Shown here: piece after piece, positions 1-11,171 of the stretch | Numbering within the stretch: the first letter of the stretch is position 1 | Layout of the letters: each line of letters starts with the position of its first letter | Source: Capra hircus | Taxonomy: Eukaryota; Chordata; Mammalia; Artiodactyla; Bovidae | Reading direction: 5' to 3' | NCBI RefSeq assembly: GCF_001704415.2 | Contig: NC_030824.1 | Location: 31,863,022 to 31,927,021, forward strand | Length of the DNA: 64,000 bases | Program-made: the position numbers and the translations under genes | Notes under the pieces: model-generated | What the model saw: the letters and a program-made list of their open reading frames with translations, nothing else | What the model was told of the DNA's origin: nothing | The model's database searches: none

Positions 1-473
1 AGTTGACTGAATGAGTAAATGAATGATGTAAGGATTGGAAACTTCAGTGATCAAAGCCCCAAATCTCTCAAAACCATTATGATTTGAACTATTATGTTGC
101 TATGTGTTCATCCTTCTGTTGGTTCGAAATCTGCTTTCCTGTGGATGACATTCATCCATCCTGCTTCTGCAAGTCTGGGGCTGCGGTGCAGATGTCCAGC
201 CGCTCAGATGTTTGTATAAAACTAACATGCCATTTTACATCTTCTCCAGGGCATAGTCTGTAATTCGCCTGCTGTTTTTCACCTGGCTCGTTTTACAGAT
301 CCTTTACAACCGAATTGATGTGCCTTCTCTCCCTGTTCACACAGGCTCCTGAGAACGGGGAGAAATTTCCACCTAGACTTGAAGGCAGCTGTGATAGAGC
401 AACACAGTCTCTTCCCTCTAGTGACTCCCCAACGTTAACCGGGCCCAGAACCCCAGTACCCTTTTAATGACTC
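1..473. other. unique sequence, no gene seen
   Basis: No repeat family, exon or RNA gene recognised. Mixed composition without long open frames. Confidence 0.5.
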
Positions 474-724
474 CAGTGTGGTGTTTGCATGCATGCTCAG
501 TTGCTCAGACATGTTGACACTTTGTGACCCCATGGACAGTAGCCTGCCAGGCTCCTCTGCCCATGGAATTTTCCAGGCAAGAATGCTGGAGCGGGTTGCC
601 GTACCCTTCTCCAAGGAATCTTCCTGACTCAAGGACTGAACCCACATCTCCCGCATCTACTGCGCTGGCAGGCAGATTCTTTCTTTAACACTGAGCCACC
701 TGGGAAGCCTACAGTGTTGTGTTT
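474..724 (-). mobile_element. Bov-tA SINE with 13-nt target duplication
   Basis: Read on the minus strand it starts with the tRNA-Glu-like head (ending near 710, CCCAGGTGGCTCA type) and runs into the BovA body (cccatggacag..gcctgccaggctcc on plus). The target-site duplication is 474-486 versus 712-724 with one mismatch, so the body is 487-711. Such SINEs are non-coding and mobilised by BovB; short frames here have no meaning as genes. Confidence 0.92.
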
Positions 725-827
725 AGTGTCAAGTAAAGACTTTTCTCTTTCTAACATATGCTACTGCAGCTCAATTGCCTTTTCTCTCTCAAGTTATTAA
801 ATTAAATGTCAAAACCTTATGTTTATC

Positions 828-1135
828 TTTTATTTTTTACTTTTTAAAATAATTTTCAAAAGTTGAAGAATAGTTGATATACAATATTATATGTTACAGC
901 TATGCAATATAGTTATTCACAATTTTTAAAAGTTATACTCCATTTATAATTAAATTCTAAAATATTGGCTATGTTCCCTGTGTTTTACAGTATACCCTTA
1001 TAGTTTAGTTTATACCTAATTTTTAGTACACTTACCCCTATATTGTCCCTTCTTTCTTCCCTCTTCCTAATGGTAACTGCAAATTTGTTTCTTATATCTG
1101 TGAGTGTGCTTCTTTTCTGTTATATTCTTTAGTTT
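828..1135 (-). mobile_element. L1 3' UTR fragment, reversed
   Basis: It carries the reversed artiodactyl L1 3' end: a run read as 'agttgat.tacaat', the 'gttccctgtg.t.tacagta' stretch and the 'tctgtgagt' stretch, in the usual order. Diverged and AT-rich. It abuts an oppositely oriented L1 segment at 1136. Confidence 0.75.
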
Positions 1136-1380
1136 ATTGTTGATGGGAATGTAAATTGGTGCAGTCACTGTGGAAAACAATATGGAGGTTTAGAAAAACT
1201 GAAAATAGAACCATCATAAAATCCAGCAATTCTGCTCCTGGATATATATTTGAAAAAACAAAAATAGAAATACTAGTTCAAAAACATACAAGGATCTCAA
1301 TGTTTATGGAAGCATTGTTTATGATTACCAAGATACAGAAATAATCCAAGGATCCATCAATAGATGAATGGATAATGAAG
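1136..1380 (+). mobile_element. L1 ORF2 C-terminal/3' end fragment
   Basis: Contains the end of L1 ORF2 in plus orientation ('gttgatgggaatgtaaattg', then '..tccatcaatagatgaatgga'), corresponding to the W-x-n-VQ-LWKTIW-F region. It is upstream of the 828-1135 segment in element order but inverted to it. Together they fit one 5'-inverted L1 on the minus strand with a small junction loss. Confidence 0.7.
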
Positions 1381-1385
1381 ACTCT

Positions 1386-1419
1386 TCGGGGTTGCAAAGA
1401 GTTAGACACAACTGAGCAC

Positions 1420-1456
<37 letters not shown>
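1386..1456 (+). mobile_element. Bov-tA 3' tail fragment with (AC)n
   Basis: Only the last about 35 nt of the BovA body are present (ggttgcaaagagttagacac), followed by an (AC)n microsatellite at 1422-1456. SINE tails of this family commonly seed dinucleotide repeats. Confidence 0.7.
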
Positions 1457-1457
<1 letters not shown>

Positions 1458-1489
1458 CAAATGCTTAAATGAATTATAACATTTACTTT

Positions 1490-1612
1490 TCACAATAGCT
1501 AAATGACATATGTCCTATTATCCTTGTTTTGCATACTAGGAAGTGGAATCACTACAGTATTAAGCAACTTGCCTAAAACCACACAACTAATAAGAGTTGA
1601 CGCCTTCTCCTA
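1490..1612 (-). mobile_element. MIR-class SINE fragment
   Basis: It has the reversed MIR core order: a 'ctattatcc..ttttgcatactagga' stretch, then 'aagcaacttgcctaaaacca' and 'cacaactaataag'. It is strongly diverged, as expected for a pre-eutherian SINE. Confidence 0.6.
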
Positions 1613-2185
1613 GCATCCTTACCTCTCAAGTTATTCTACCCTTCTTGAAAACGGGAACCATTACATCTCCTGCTTAATGCAATGCCTCAAGCCTGCCTGT
1701 GGGTTACTTTAGGAAGACAAAATCATTAGTAAGTGAGTCAGGAATTTTCAAAGATGGCTATGTATAGATGAATGAGGACCCTAATTAAAGCCTATCCTCA
1801 CCAATGTACCTTGCTTTTCTGTAAGTTTTGGCCTATATGGTGACATATTCCTCTTTTTGCATCTTGGGCTAGAGAACCTGTAGTCTAAGCTCAGTTTGTA
1901 TACCCAAGATGTGAGCTGAGGCCCTCTCTCCATCCAAAAGCTGAGTGAAGTTAATTTCCCAGCCTCCCAAATTTCATGGCCATATCAGGATTTCTGTGAG
2001 CTTCCAGTGGACTTACACTCTCAAGATAACCTTCTACTCATGAGAAATTTAACTTCCTTTTTGATTCCTCCCCCCCCCCCCCCCCGCCACCCAATAACAT
2101 TTGTTCAAGGCATTTTGAGTTAAGAGGTTTACTGAATGTGTGTGTGTGTTTATTGGAGCAAGTTTGCTCTTTTACCTTCTATCTT
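1613..2185. other. unique sequence with poly-C tract
   Basis: Nothing recognised except a 16-nt uninterrupted C run at 2070-2085 and a short TG run near 2138. Confidence 0.5.
2070..2085. repeat. (C)16 homopolymer
   Basis: Sixteen consecutive C residues, seen directly. The length is unusual for this AT-rich setting and is prone to sequencing error. Confidence 0.95.
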
Positions 2186-2603
2186 TTGTTGTTCAGTCAT
2201 TCAGTCTGACTGTGACCCCATGGACTGTAACACTCCAGGCTTCCCTGTCCTTCACCATCTCCTGCAGCTTGCCCAAACTCATATCCATTGAATCAGTGGT
2301 GCCATCAAACCATCTCATCCTCTGTCATCCCTTTCTTCTGCCTTCAATCTTTGCCAGCATCAGGGTCTTTTCCAGTGAGTCTGCTCTTAACATCAGGTGG
2401 CCAAAGTATTAGAGTTTCAACTTCAGCATCAGTCCTTCCAATGAATATTCAGGACTGATTTCCTTTAGGATGGACTGGTTGGATCTCCTTGCAGTCCAAG
2501 GGACTCTCAAGAGTCTTCTCCAACACCACAGTTTGAAAACATAATTTCTTCAGTGCTCAGCCTTCTTTATGGTCCAACTCTCACATCTGTACATAACTAC
2601 CAG
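2186..2603 (-). mobile_element. BovB LINE 3' end (ART2A-like), reversed
   Basis: On the minus strand this is the C-terminal part of BovB ORF2 plus the 3' UTR: conserved stretches for RRLLRVPW..RRSNQ and SLEGLMLKLK are visible as reversed sequence near 2420-2530. A (TTG) start on plus corresponds to the (CAA)n 3' tail. 5'-truncated; no coding capacity. Confidence 0.88.
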
Positions 2604-2895
2604 AAATTTTTATTGGATTATAATTGCTTTACAATGTTGTGTTAGTTTCTACTGTACAATGAAATGAATCAGTCATATGTATATAGATATGTTCCTTCCC
2701 TCTTGGACCTCCCTCCCACCACCTCCATGCCACCCACTATGTCATCACAGAGTGCAGAGCTGAGCTCCTTGATTTATACAGCAGCTTCCCACTAGCTATC
2801 TCTCTTACACATGGTAGTGAATATATGTCAATCTCAATCTCTCAAATTTGTTCCTTCCTACCCTTCCCCTACTGTTCACATGTCCATTTTTGAGA
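2604..2895 (-). mobile_element. L1 3' UTR, bovine-type, reversed
   Basis: The order 'ttattggattataattgct', 'acaatgttgtgttagtttct', a 'ccctcttggacctccctccc' block and 'acacatggtagtgaatatat' matches the reversed 3' UTR of a ruminant L1. It lies directly against the BovB 3' end. Confidence 0.8.
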
Positions 2896-4904
2896 CATTG
2901 TTTTCATGTTATAGAGAAAATGACATGAAGTGGAATGGTGCTTCTGACTAGTTATGAATTTCTGTGCAATGGGTGAAGTTTCATAGACTCTTACTTGCTC
3001 ATGTTTCTTTCAAAGATCTGCTTGTATTTTGAAATGTGGAGTTCTTTTTTTTTTCTTCTTCTTCTTCTTAATGAGGGCCTCCAGAATTGTGTAAGCTCAT
3101 CCCTACAAGACTTAGATCAGCTTCAGGCCATCATCATTAATTTTTTCTTTCAGCTGTCCATCTAGCATGGTGGTTTCCCAGCCTTTACTTACAATATTCT
3201 CAGTCACTCTCCATCTCTAAATTATTTCCTTTCCTCCTACTTTCTTCTTTTTCTCTGTATACTCTCGTTGTTTCATATGGATGAAATTAGTTCTCTTCTG
3301 CAGTGTTTTTGTATCCCAAGTGGACATGGCCCCAAGTGGGCTATTTTTCTCAAGGATAGATCCCTCATGGAAAGAAATCCTCATGTCAACTCGTAAGATT
3401 AAAAAAAAAATTCTCCACCTCATTACATAAGATTTCATTTCAATTCTCCTTTAGCATTGATTATAGACTCTCCAACTTATTTCCATGAAAAAAACTGTCT
3501 TCAATACAAGCAGGTATGTTTCTGAAGAAAAGGATGCATACATCTATGGCTGTATTATAATTTTAAGCCATCTTTCTGCCTTATTAAGTGAAATCTATAA
3601 CTTTACATCAACTCTCTTTTTTATAATTCCAAATTCATTTTGGTGCTGGTTACTTGGGGGTTAAAAGTACTGTTTTCATTTCTTCCCAAATTCAGTTCAG
3701 ATATGAATCACATATGTCAGATTAAGTATCCTTGTAATACAATTAGTGTAATCCAGAATATGTAGCAATATGTGCTGAATCACTTTGAAAATTTATTTTT
3801 ATTCACTATTGTTTCAATTTTCTTATTCTGCTCTTTGAGTTCTTTTTGAGGAGATGTTCTGCATGAACACAAGGTGTGGAATTGCTATATTCCTACCATT
3901 TTGTGGAGTCACCACTAGGGAGTTAGTTGAAGCCTCCCAAAGGGTTTTTTTTTTTTTTTTTTTTTACAGAACAAAGTGACTCTTCTCTTTTAAAACACAT
4001 TAAGGGTTGAAAAAGTCATTAGGATGTGAATGTGGATATTTAAGGAATTAATGTACTACAATTTGAGCTGTTATATTAATGAGAGTAAGATTATCATAGA
4101 AATGAATCATATAGTCATAAACTTGTAACACACAGTGGGATCCATTAGCATGTCAGTGGAAATGATACAGTGTTATCGAAGAAAGTGGGTTTTGTCTTAA
4201 TGGAGAGCAAATGAGAACAGAACATATAGTGAATTCTAGAAAACTCTAAGAGGACATAAAAACTGCATCTACCCCAGTATCTCAGAAGTCATTAAAATAC
4301 ATTCTGTTGTCAAAGATGATTACATTGAGATGATGATATTATTTATTATATCTGGTAAGAAGGAAATTAATTGTGCTAACACTGTTACTTTCTACCTATC
4401 GTTAATAAGTACAGAATTTCTGCTGATATACAGACGTGTCTTCTATGCCTGCATCTATCTTTTGCCTGCAGCCTAAGGATCTGACATAAATTTCTTGCTC
4501 TGAAAGCCATTCAAGTCCCCTGATCAGAAAAGTGGCTTTTGAAATAGATGTTGGGGATAAAATCAAGATTTTAAAAATTCATCTTTTATTTCTTGCAATT
4601 ACAATTGAAGTGGAATCATACCTTGCAACTTGGAAAGTGAGTAGAAATTTTTACAATAAGCACACAGTGATTAGTTATCCTCAAAGTGGGAACCCTAGTT
4701 GACTAGGGCTAGTGTGAAAGTTCTCTCCTTGATGAGAGAATCTGGAATCACAGGTTAATATACTTTTGATCTAAACATCTCTGAGAAGTCTCCCCCATCT
4801 AAGTAGTACTTGGAAGTTCATGATTTTACCTTATTATCATTTATAATTGACCCAGATCCTTAACAAAAGGAAACCCTCAATTTGGAAATGATGAATTCCT
4901 GTTG
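2896..4904. other. unique sequence, about 2 kb
   Basis: No gene recognised. Contains a T-rich/(CTT)n tract at 3044-3069 and a (T)21 at 3945-3965. A 73-codon minus frame at 3217-3438 has no family resemblance and is probably chance. Confidence 0.5.
3945..3965. repeat. (T)21 homopolymer
   Basis: Uninterrupted T run. It may be the reversed poly-A of a degraded retroinsert, but no body is recognisable on its right side. Confidence 0.9.
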
Positions 4905-6332
4905 AATTCCTGATGAACTCCTATTTCAAATCCTAAAAGATGATGCTGCAAAAGTGCTGCACTCAATATGTCAGCAAATTTGGAAAACTCAGCAGTGGCC
5001 ACAGGACTGGAAAAAGTCAGTTTTCATTTCAGTCCCAAAGAAAGGCAATGCCAAAGAATGCTCAAACTACCACACAATTGCACTCATCTCACAGGCTAGC
5101 AAAGTAATGCTCAAAAATCTCCAAGCCAGGCTTCAACAATACGTGAACCCTGAACTTGCAGATGTTCAAGGTGGATTGAGAAAAGGCAGAGGGACCAGAG
5201 GAACCAAATTGCCAACATCCGCTGGATCAGCAAAAAAGGAAGAGAGTTCGAGAACATCTACCTCTGCTTTATTGACTATGCCAAAGCCTCTGACTGTGTG
5301 GATCACCACAAATGGGAAAATTCTTCAAGAGATGGGAATACCAGACCACCTAATCTGCTCCTGAGAAATCTGTATGCAGGTCAAGAAGCAACAGTTAGAA
5401 CTGGACATGGAACAGCAGACTGTTTCCAAATAGGAAAAGGAGTACATCAAGGCTGTATATTGTCACCCTGCTTATTTAACTTATATGTTGCATACATCAT
5501 GGGAAATACTGGGCTGGATGAGGGGAGAGCTGGAATTAAGATTGCTGAGAGAAATATCCATAACCTCAGATATGCAGATGACACCACCCTTATGGCTGAA
5601 AGTGAAGAGGAGCTAAAGAGCCTCTTTATGAAAGGGAAAGAGGAGAGTGAAAAAGCTAGCTTAAAACTCAACATTCATGGCATCTGGTCCCATCACTTCA
5701 TGGCAAATAGATGGGGAAACAGTGGAAACAGTGACAGACTTTATTTTTTTGGTCTCCAAAACCACTGCAGATGGTGACTGCCGCCATGAAATTAAAAGAC
5801 AATTGCTCCGTGGAAGAAAAGCTGTGACCAACCTAGACAGCAAATTAAAAAGCAGAGGCATTACTTTGCCAACAAAGGTCTATCAAGTCAAAGCTATGAT
5901 TTTTCCAGTATTCATGTATGGATATGAGAGTTGGGCTATAAAGAAAGTTGAGCACAGAAGAATTGCTTTTGAACTGTGGTGTTGGAGAAGACTCTTGAGA
6001 GCCCCTTGGGCAGTTAGGAGATCTAACCAGTCCCTTCTAAAGGAGATCAGTCCTGAATATTCATTGGAAGGACTGATGCTGAAGCTGAAAGTCCAGTACT
6101 TTGGCCACCTGATGTGAAGAACTGACTCATTTGAAAAGACCCTGGTGCTGGGAAAGATTGAAGGCAGGAGGAGAAGGGGAGAACAGAGGACGAGATAGTT
6201 GGATGTCATCACCGACTGAATGGACATGAGTTTGAGTAAACTCTGGTAGTTGGTGATGGACAGGGAGGCCTGGTGTGCTGCATTCCATGGGGTCACAAAA
6301 AGTCAGATATGATTGAGTGACTGAACTGATCT
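4905..6332 (+). mobile_element. BovB LINE, 3' 1.4 kb
   Basis: A 5'-truncated RTE-type LINE beginning inside the RT domain (around the GIPVELFQIL block) and ending at the family 3' end near 6332. The RT domain and the C-terminal domain are both readable but shifted between frames. It forms an inverted pair with the copy at 6808-7396. Confidence 0.9.
4954..6117 (+). pseudogene. BovB ORF2 reverse transcriptase remnant
   Basis: Three overlapping frames (4954-5364, 5298-5777, 5677-6117) together read as the BovB RT. Visible blocks are the SVFISVPKKGNAKECSNY fingers motif, GVHQGCILSPCLFNLY (motif B region) and an intact YADD catalytic box at 5571-5582 followed by TTLMAESEEELKSL. The downstream C-terminal domain includes KVYQVKAMIFPVFMYGYESW and a C-W-RRLL block. 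At least two frameshifts plus an in-frame stop near 6115 break it. The motif-A neighbourhood near 5270-5300 is where the first frame is lost. No function expected; the family enzyme would perform target-primed reverse transcription. Confidence 0.85.
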
Positions 6333-6477
6333 GATCTTCATATGATTTAGTATTTTCCATTTATATTCTCGAAAACAAAACATGGTACACAAAGAAAATA
6401 TATTTTCAGTGTTTAAGGAATCATGGATGTGAATTGTCAAAAATTAATAAAATAATATAAAATAATATATAATCCAT

Positions 6478-6778
6478 TTCCCTGGTAGCTCAGCTGGTAA
6501 AGAATTTGCCTGCAATGCAGGAGACCCCAGTTCAATTCCTGGGTCAGGAAGATATGCTGGAGAAGGGATAGGCTACCCACTACAGTATTCTTGGGCTTTC
6601 CTGGTGGCTCAGCTGGCAAAGAATCTGCCTGCAATGTGGGAGACCTGGGCTGATCCATGGGTTAGGAAGATCCCCTGGAGAAAGAAAAGGCTACCTGCTC
6701 CTGTATTCTGGCCTGGAGAATTCCAGGGACTCTATAGTCCATAGGGTCACAAAGAGTCAGACATGACTAAGAGACTTT
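6478..6778 (+). mobile_element. dimeric-head Bov-tA SINE
   Basis: Two successive tRNA-like heads are present (starting about 6480 and 6596, each with 'gctcagctgg.aaagaat.tgcctgcaatg'), then a single BovA body ending 'gactaagagactttcac'. The first unit ends in 'tattcttgggcttt', a precise fusion to the second head. The same architecture recurs at 25097-25427 and 46393-46698. Confidence 0.88.
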
Positions 6779-6807
6779 CACTTTCAGTATTTACTCTAAA
6801 ATTTGGG

Positions 6808-7396
6808 AGATCAGTTCAGTTCAGTTGCTCAGTCATGTCCGACTCTTTGCGACCCAATGGACTGCAGCATGCCAGGCCTCACCAACTCCTGGAGTTTTCT
6901 CAAACACATGTCTATTGAATCGGTGATGCCATTTAACCATCTCATCTTCTGTCATCCTCTTCTCCTGCCTTCAATCTTTCCCAGCATCAGGGTCTTTTCA
7001 AATGAGTCAGTTCTTTGCATCAGGTGGCCAAAGTATTGGACTTTCAGCTTCAGCATCAGTCCTTCCAATGAATATTCAGGACTAAATTCCTTTAGGATGG
7101 ACTTGTTGGATCTCCTTGCTGTCCAGGGGACTCTCAAGAGTCTTCTCCAACAACACAGTTAAAAGCATCAGTTCGGCATTCAGCTTTCTCTATGTCCAAC
7201 TCTCACATCCATACAGGACTACTGGAAAAACCATAGTCTTGACTAGATGGACCTTTGTTGACAAAGTAATGTTTCTTCTTTTTAAAATGCTGTCTAGTTT
7301 GGTCATAACTTTCCTTCCAAGGAACAAGCATCTTTTAATTTCGTGGCTGCAGTCACCATCTGAAGTAATTTTGGAGCCCCAAAAATAAAATTTGGG
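6808..7396 (-). mobile_element. BovB LINE 3' end, reversed
   Basis: The 3' terminal repeat of GTTCA units is at 6813-6828. The reversed ORF2 C-terminal domain follows, up to the block before 'gactgcagccac' and ending near 7396 by 5' truncation. It is nearly collinear with, and inverted to, 5738-6332. Confidence 0.9.
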
Positions 7397-7643
7397 AACT
7401 CATAAACTAAACTTAATGGTTAAGGGGAATTTTTTCACATAAATTTTAATGTTTCAAAATAAAATAGTGATTTCTATTTCTGCTTTTATAAGCAGAATCC
7501 TTAATAAAATGATCGACTGGTATTCATTAAATTCATACAATTATGAATAAACCAAGGAAGGACTTCTCTGATTCCACAATTATTGATTGATTGATTGATC
7601 TAGATTATATCATAATTGTTATTAAGACAATAGACATTGTCTT

Positions 7644-7687
7644 AAATAGACATTTAAAATATGGCACAAATAGACATTTAAAATATG
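7644..7687. repeat. 20-nt local tandem duplication
   Basis: The unit 'aaatagacatttaaaatatg' occurs at 7644-7663 and again at 7668-7687, spacing 24 nt, with no mismatch. Confidence 0.95.
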
Positions 7688-7867
7688 ATGTGATAAGTGC
7701 CAAGTGAAGGGACTATAGAAGGTGATGGGGTTCTGATACCTTGGGCAGATAGTTTAATCTGGAAATTCTGGGATTGCTACTGGCTTTTCCTCCATTTATC
7801 TCCATACAAATCAGAGCGCCGTGAACACCAAAGGTGTTTAATAGCTGTTCATTAAATGAAAAAGTGA

Positions 7868-7925
7868 AGATACCATACTTGTCCTCTAGTAGCTAACAAC
7901 TTAGCTGGGGAGACAAATATTAAAA
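7868..7925 (-). mobile_element. L2-like fragment
   Basis: The stretch 'ccatacttgtcctctagtag' followed by 'gggagacaaatatta' resembles the reversed L2 3' region. Short and diverged. Confidence 0.4.
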
Positions 7926-7959
7926 GATGTCTTGATTATACGCCTGTAATGCTGCTGCT

Positions 7960-8075
7960 GATGATAATGACCATGGGTATTTTCTTTGTGGTAGAGACTA
8001 TGGTAGGTATTTTACATCTATTATTTCTAACCTTGTAAATAATCATGAAAGATAATAAATAGAAACCAGTAATAT
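7960..8075 (-). mobile_element. MIR-like fragment
   Basis: 'ggtaggtattttacatctat' then 'ctaaccttgtaaataat' follows the order of reversed MIR 3' sequence (shrinking-size, cctcacaa type). Diverged. Confidence 0.4.
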
Positions 8076-9319
8076 GCACTATGTGTTAGTCTTTCTTCTC
8101 TGGTTAAGAGAGTGTGAGTTACAGAGAACGGAGTAAGGGATGTCTCATTTTCAGGTGAAGGCGACATTCTCAGCAAACCAGCCAAGGGAATGTTTGTTCA
8201 AGCATCGAACTAGTTACTTTATTTCAATGATCAAATAATTTGTAAAAGATATTGGAATTCAGTGTTACCCTGGACCTACTGCCTGTCTGACCTTCATGTG
8301 ACATGACTCATTATTTTCCTTGAAAGGTGAATTTTCTGATGCTAGATCAAACCCTCCTCTTTCTCCAGTATAGGCCATTCTCTACTGTGGTCTTGGTTTC
8401 ATTATGGCTGGAGGGGAGAAGGTCACGATTCCTTCTCTGTCTCCCCAGAGGAAGTAGGAACGTGGCATCACTGAGATTCACAGGGGGACGAGAAATTACA
8501 CTGTACTGAATCTTAAAAATCTCACAAAAATTTCTTTTACACCGCCGCAAGGCTCGGGCTCCTGTAAATTGGTGAAAAACTGCTGAAATCACTGTCTCTC
8601 TTCTCTGTTCCCCACGACTGCTTTTACATTAGAATAATGCAAAGACAGAAAACAAGCCTGTGATCTCAGCTACTCTCAAAAAGCCACATTTTCTTTCTGT
8701 TTTTAAAATATGGCAAAAGTGATTTAAACAAATTATTAGTCACATTAGTGTGAGAAGCGACCAATTATAGATGAAAGTGAGAAACCCCTCCAGGAGAGGT
8801 TTATAATAAAATTGTCAACACTCTCTTTAAGGAGCCCAGCTGGAGGCAGCCAGTCTTCAAGATCACTTGTCCCAGACTGTCTTTTTCTCTCCTGTATGGA
8901 AACATTAACATCAGCCACAGTGGTAAGTGGTAGCCACTTAAGCTCCTGCTTTCTAATGGCATTATGCAGTGCAACAGGCTCATCTCCCTGGCCTACGTGT
9001 GCGGACTCGCAGGCCATGGTTGCTTCTCTTTGTCACCAGGGAATGTGTTAAATGCAGCAGTCAGAGCAGACCGGGGAGCCCTCCTCCTCTCCTTCCTTAT
9101 CCTCATGAGTTGGCAACCTGTGGGAACAGTGATCCCTTCCTAGGGTCTACCCCCAGCAACAGTGCCTGCTTCTAGCCCTATCTCTGACTTCAGCTGTGGA
9201 CACAGGTGTCTGTGGAAATCTAGTGGATGCATCAAAGGGGATGTGGAGCCGTCTTAGGTTTACATGTTTCTTGCTTGAGATTCTAGAGGCAGAAAGTGTA
9301 AATGCTAGATCTTTTTCAT

Positions 9320-9397
9320 TTTCATTCTATTTTTTATTAAAGTATAGTTGATTTACAATATTGTGTTAGTTTTAGGCTTATAGCAAGGTGACTCATT

Positions 9398-9442
<45 letters not shown>

Positions 9443-9962
9443 TCTTTCTCAGATTCTTTTCTCTAATAGGTTATTATAAAATATTGAATATAGTTCCCTG
9501 CGCTGTACAGTACACCCTTGTTGTTTACCTGTTTTATACATAGTAATGTGGACAGGTTAACCCCAAACTTCTAATTTATCCTTCACCTGTTCTTTCTCCT
9601 TTGGTAATGATAAGTTTGCTGTCTATGTCTATGAGTCTATTTCTGCTTTGTATTTAAGTTCATTTGTATCTTTTTTTAGATTACACATATAAGTGATGCC
9701 AGTATGGTATTTGTCTTTTTCTCTTACTTCGTTTATTATGACAATCTTTAGGTTCATCCATGTTGCTGCAAATGGCATTATTTCCTTCTTTTTTTATGGC
9801 TGAGCAACATTCTATTGTGCATTACTATACACACACACGCATATAAACCACATCTTCTTTATCCATTTTTCTGTTAATGGACATCAAGTTTGCTTCCATG
9901 TCTTGGCCACTGTAAACAGTGCTGCAATAAACATTGGAGTGAATGTATCTTTTCAATAAGTA
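9320..9962 (-). mobile_element. L1 3' end, reversed, about 640 bp
   Basis: Complete ordered set of reversed L1 3' blocks: 'agtatagttgatttacaata', 'tagttccctgcgctgtacag', 'tagattacacatataagtg', 'atccatgttgctgcaaatgg', 'cttctttatccattt', 'gccactgtaaacagtgctgc'. Contains an internal (TG)n at about 9410-9434. Confidence 0.9.
9400..9440. repeat. (AT)n(GT)n microsatellite
   Basis: Alternating AT then GT units inside the L1 3' UTR. Likely length-variable. Confidence 0.9.
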
Positions 9963-10071
9963 AACACAAATCTAAGTAGCTGTATTATCTCCTACCAGCA
10001 GAAGCCATTTGATTAGTAAGACTGAGAATTTTATATATCACGTAGAACCAGATTCTTCTGTCTATGAAAAT

Positions 10072-10196
10072 CTCCAGGCAAGAATACTGCAGTGGGTGGC
10101 CCTGTCTTTCTCCAGGGAATCTTCCCAATGCAGGGGTTGAGTCTGGGTCTCCTGCACTGCAGGTAGATTCTTTACTGTCTGAGCCACTAGGGAGCT
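10072..10196 (-). mobile_element. Bov-tA SINE, 3'-truncated
   Basis: Only the tRNA-like head and the start of the BovA body are present (reversed): 'ccaggcaagaatactgcagt' through 'gagccactagggagct'. The rest of the BovA body is absent on the left. Confidence 0.85.
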
Positions 10197-10261
10197 AATT
10201 ATTTATAATTAGCCTTCACATATATTCCATAGTGCTCTTACCCCTGCTTTTTTCAGACTTT

Positions 10262-10280
10262 TTGTTGTTGTTGTTGTTGT
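10262..10280. repeat. (TTG)n microsatellite
   Basis: Six to seven TTG units. BovB-type 3' tails on the minus strand look like this, but no BovB body follows. Confidence 0.85.
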
Positions 10281-10509
10281 GAGTTACTTCAAGCCATATC
10301 TTCACCAGGGGAAGGTTGGCTAACTGCAATAATCTTTTAAGTTGTAGCATTCCCAAGACACCTCTCCTGCCATTGCCACTTCTAGTACATTCTGTACATT
10401 TGTGACAGATTAACCATTATGTTGTATTTTCTTTTAGGGACTTTAAATTTTTCTATATTTCTACCATGTTAAGTTCTAATGTAATTCAGGGAGTAGATGA
10501 CAGAGTGGA

Positions 10510-10612
10510 TACTCAGTTGGTCAGTTGTGTCTGACTTTTTGCCACTCCATGGACTGTAGCCTGCCAGGCTCCTCTATCCATGGAGTTTTCCAGAGAAGAA
10601 TGCTGGAAAATG
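10510..10612 (-). mobile_element. BovA body fragment
   Basis: Reversed BovA core ('ccatggactgtagcctgcca' .. 'ccagagaagaatgctgga'). The tRNA head is absent. Confidence 0.8.
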
Positions 10613-11171
10613 TACCAGGAGGCAGAAGTCCTATATTTGGCTTCAACAACCTACTTACTCAGCTTTTTAAATTTTCATCTTTATTTATCTATCATTCTAT
10701 TTCCTTCACTTAATATATTTTGACCATTGCCAGACCCAATTCTACCTTTCCTGTTAAATAATTTTTTGTCTTTTCTGACAAACTCTTCTTATTGTTCACA
10801 GTCCATTACTTCATATTCTGAAATGATTTCAAATAACAAGCTCTCTTCAGTCACCTGAAAAATGTCTGCACTTTTTACATTATACTCTGTAATATATGTT
10901 TGTGTTCACTCAAGAAAATAACATTTGCAATTATTTACCATTCAGTCAAAGTCTAGGATACACATCATTTTTATTTTCTGGACTTTTGAGGATGCATAGG
11001 TATTTCCTATTATTTTTTTTTTCATGCAGGGCATCATCTTCAACTGATAAGCTGCTCCTTGTTGTTTATTTCTCTTTTTCTTCTGCCTTCCTCTGTTTGA
11101 ATCAAGTTGACTTCATCTCCATTTCTTCTTTGAGGCCTTCCTCATGTCCTCTGGGCTTTACAGGTCTTTCT
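10613..11171. other. unique T-rich sequence
   Basis: Nothing recognised. A 93-codon plus frame at 10896-11177 is rich in F, L and S, as expected for T-rich non-coding DNA. Confidence 0.5.

Larger units (their letters stand above)
7397..9319. other. mostly unique sequence
   Basis: No exon recognised. Contains a 20-nt direct duplication (7644-7663 and 7668-7687), a weak L2-like piece (7868-7925), a MIR-like piece (7960-8075) and a somewhat GC-richer block near 8400-9180. Frames up to 90 codons on either strand overlap each other and show no domain. Confidence 0.45.

Noticed and set aside
1422..1456. CRISPR-like regular repeats at CA/TG microsatellites
   Set aside because: Simple dinucleotide runs without spacers, in a mammalian genome.
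6478..6778. tRNA genes in SINE heads
   Set aside because: The heads are tRNA-Glu-derived but lack an intact cloverleaf and are fused to BovA; they are SINE promoters, not tRNA genes.
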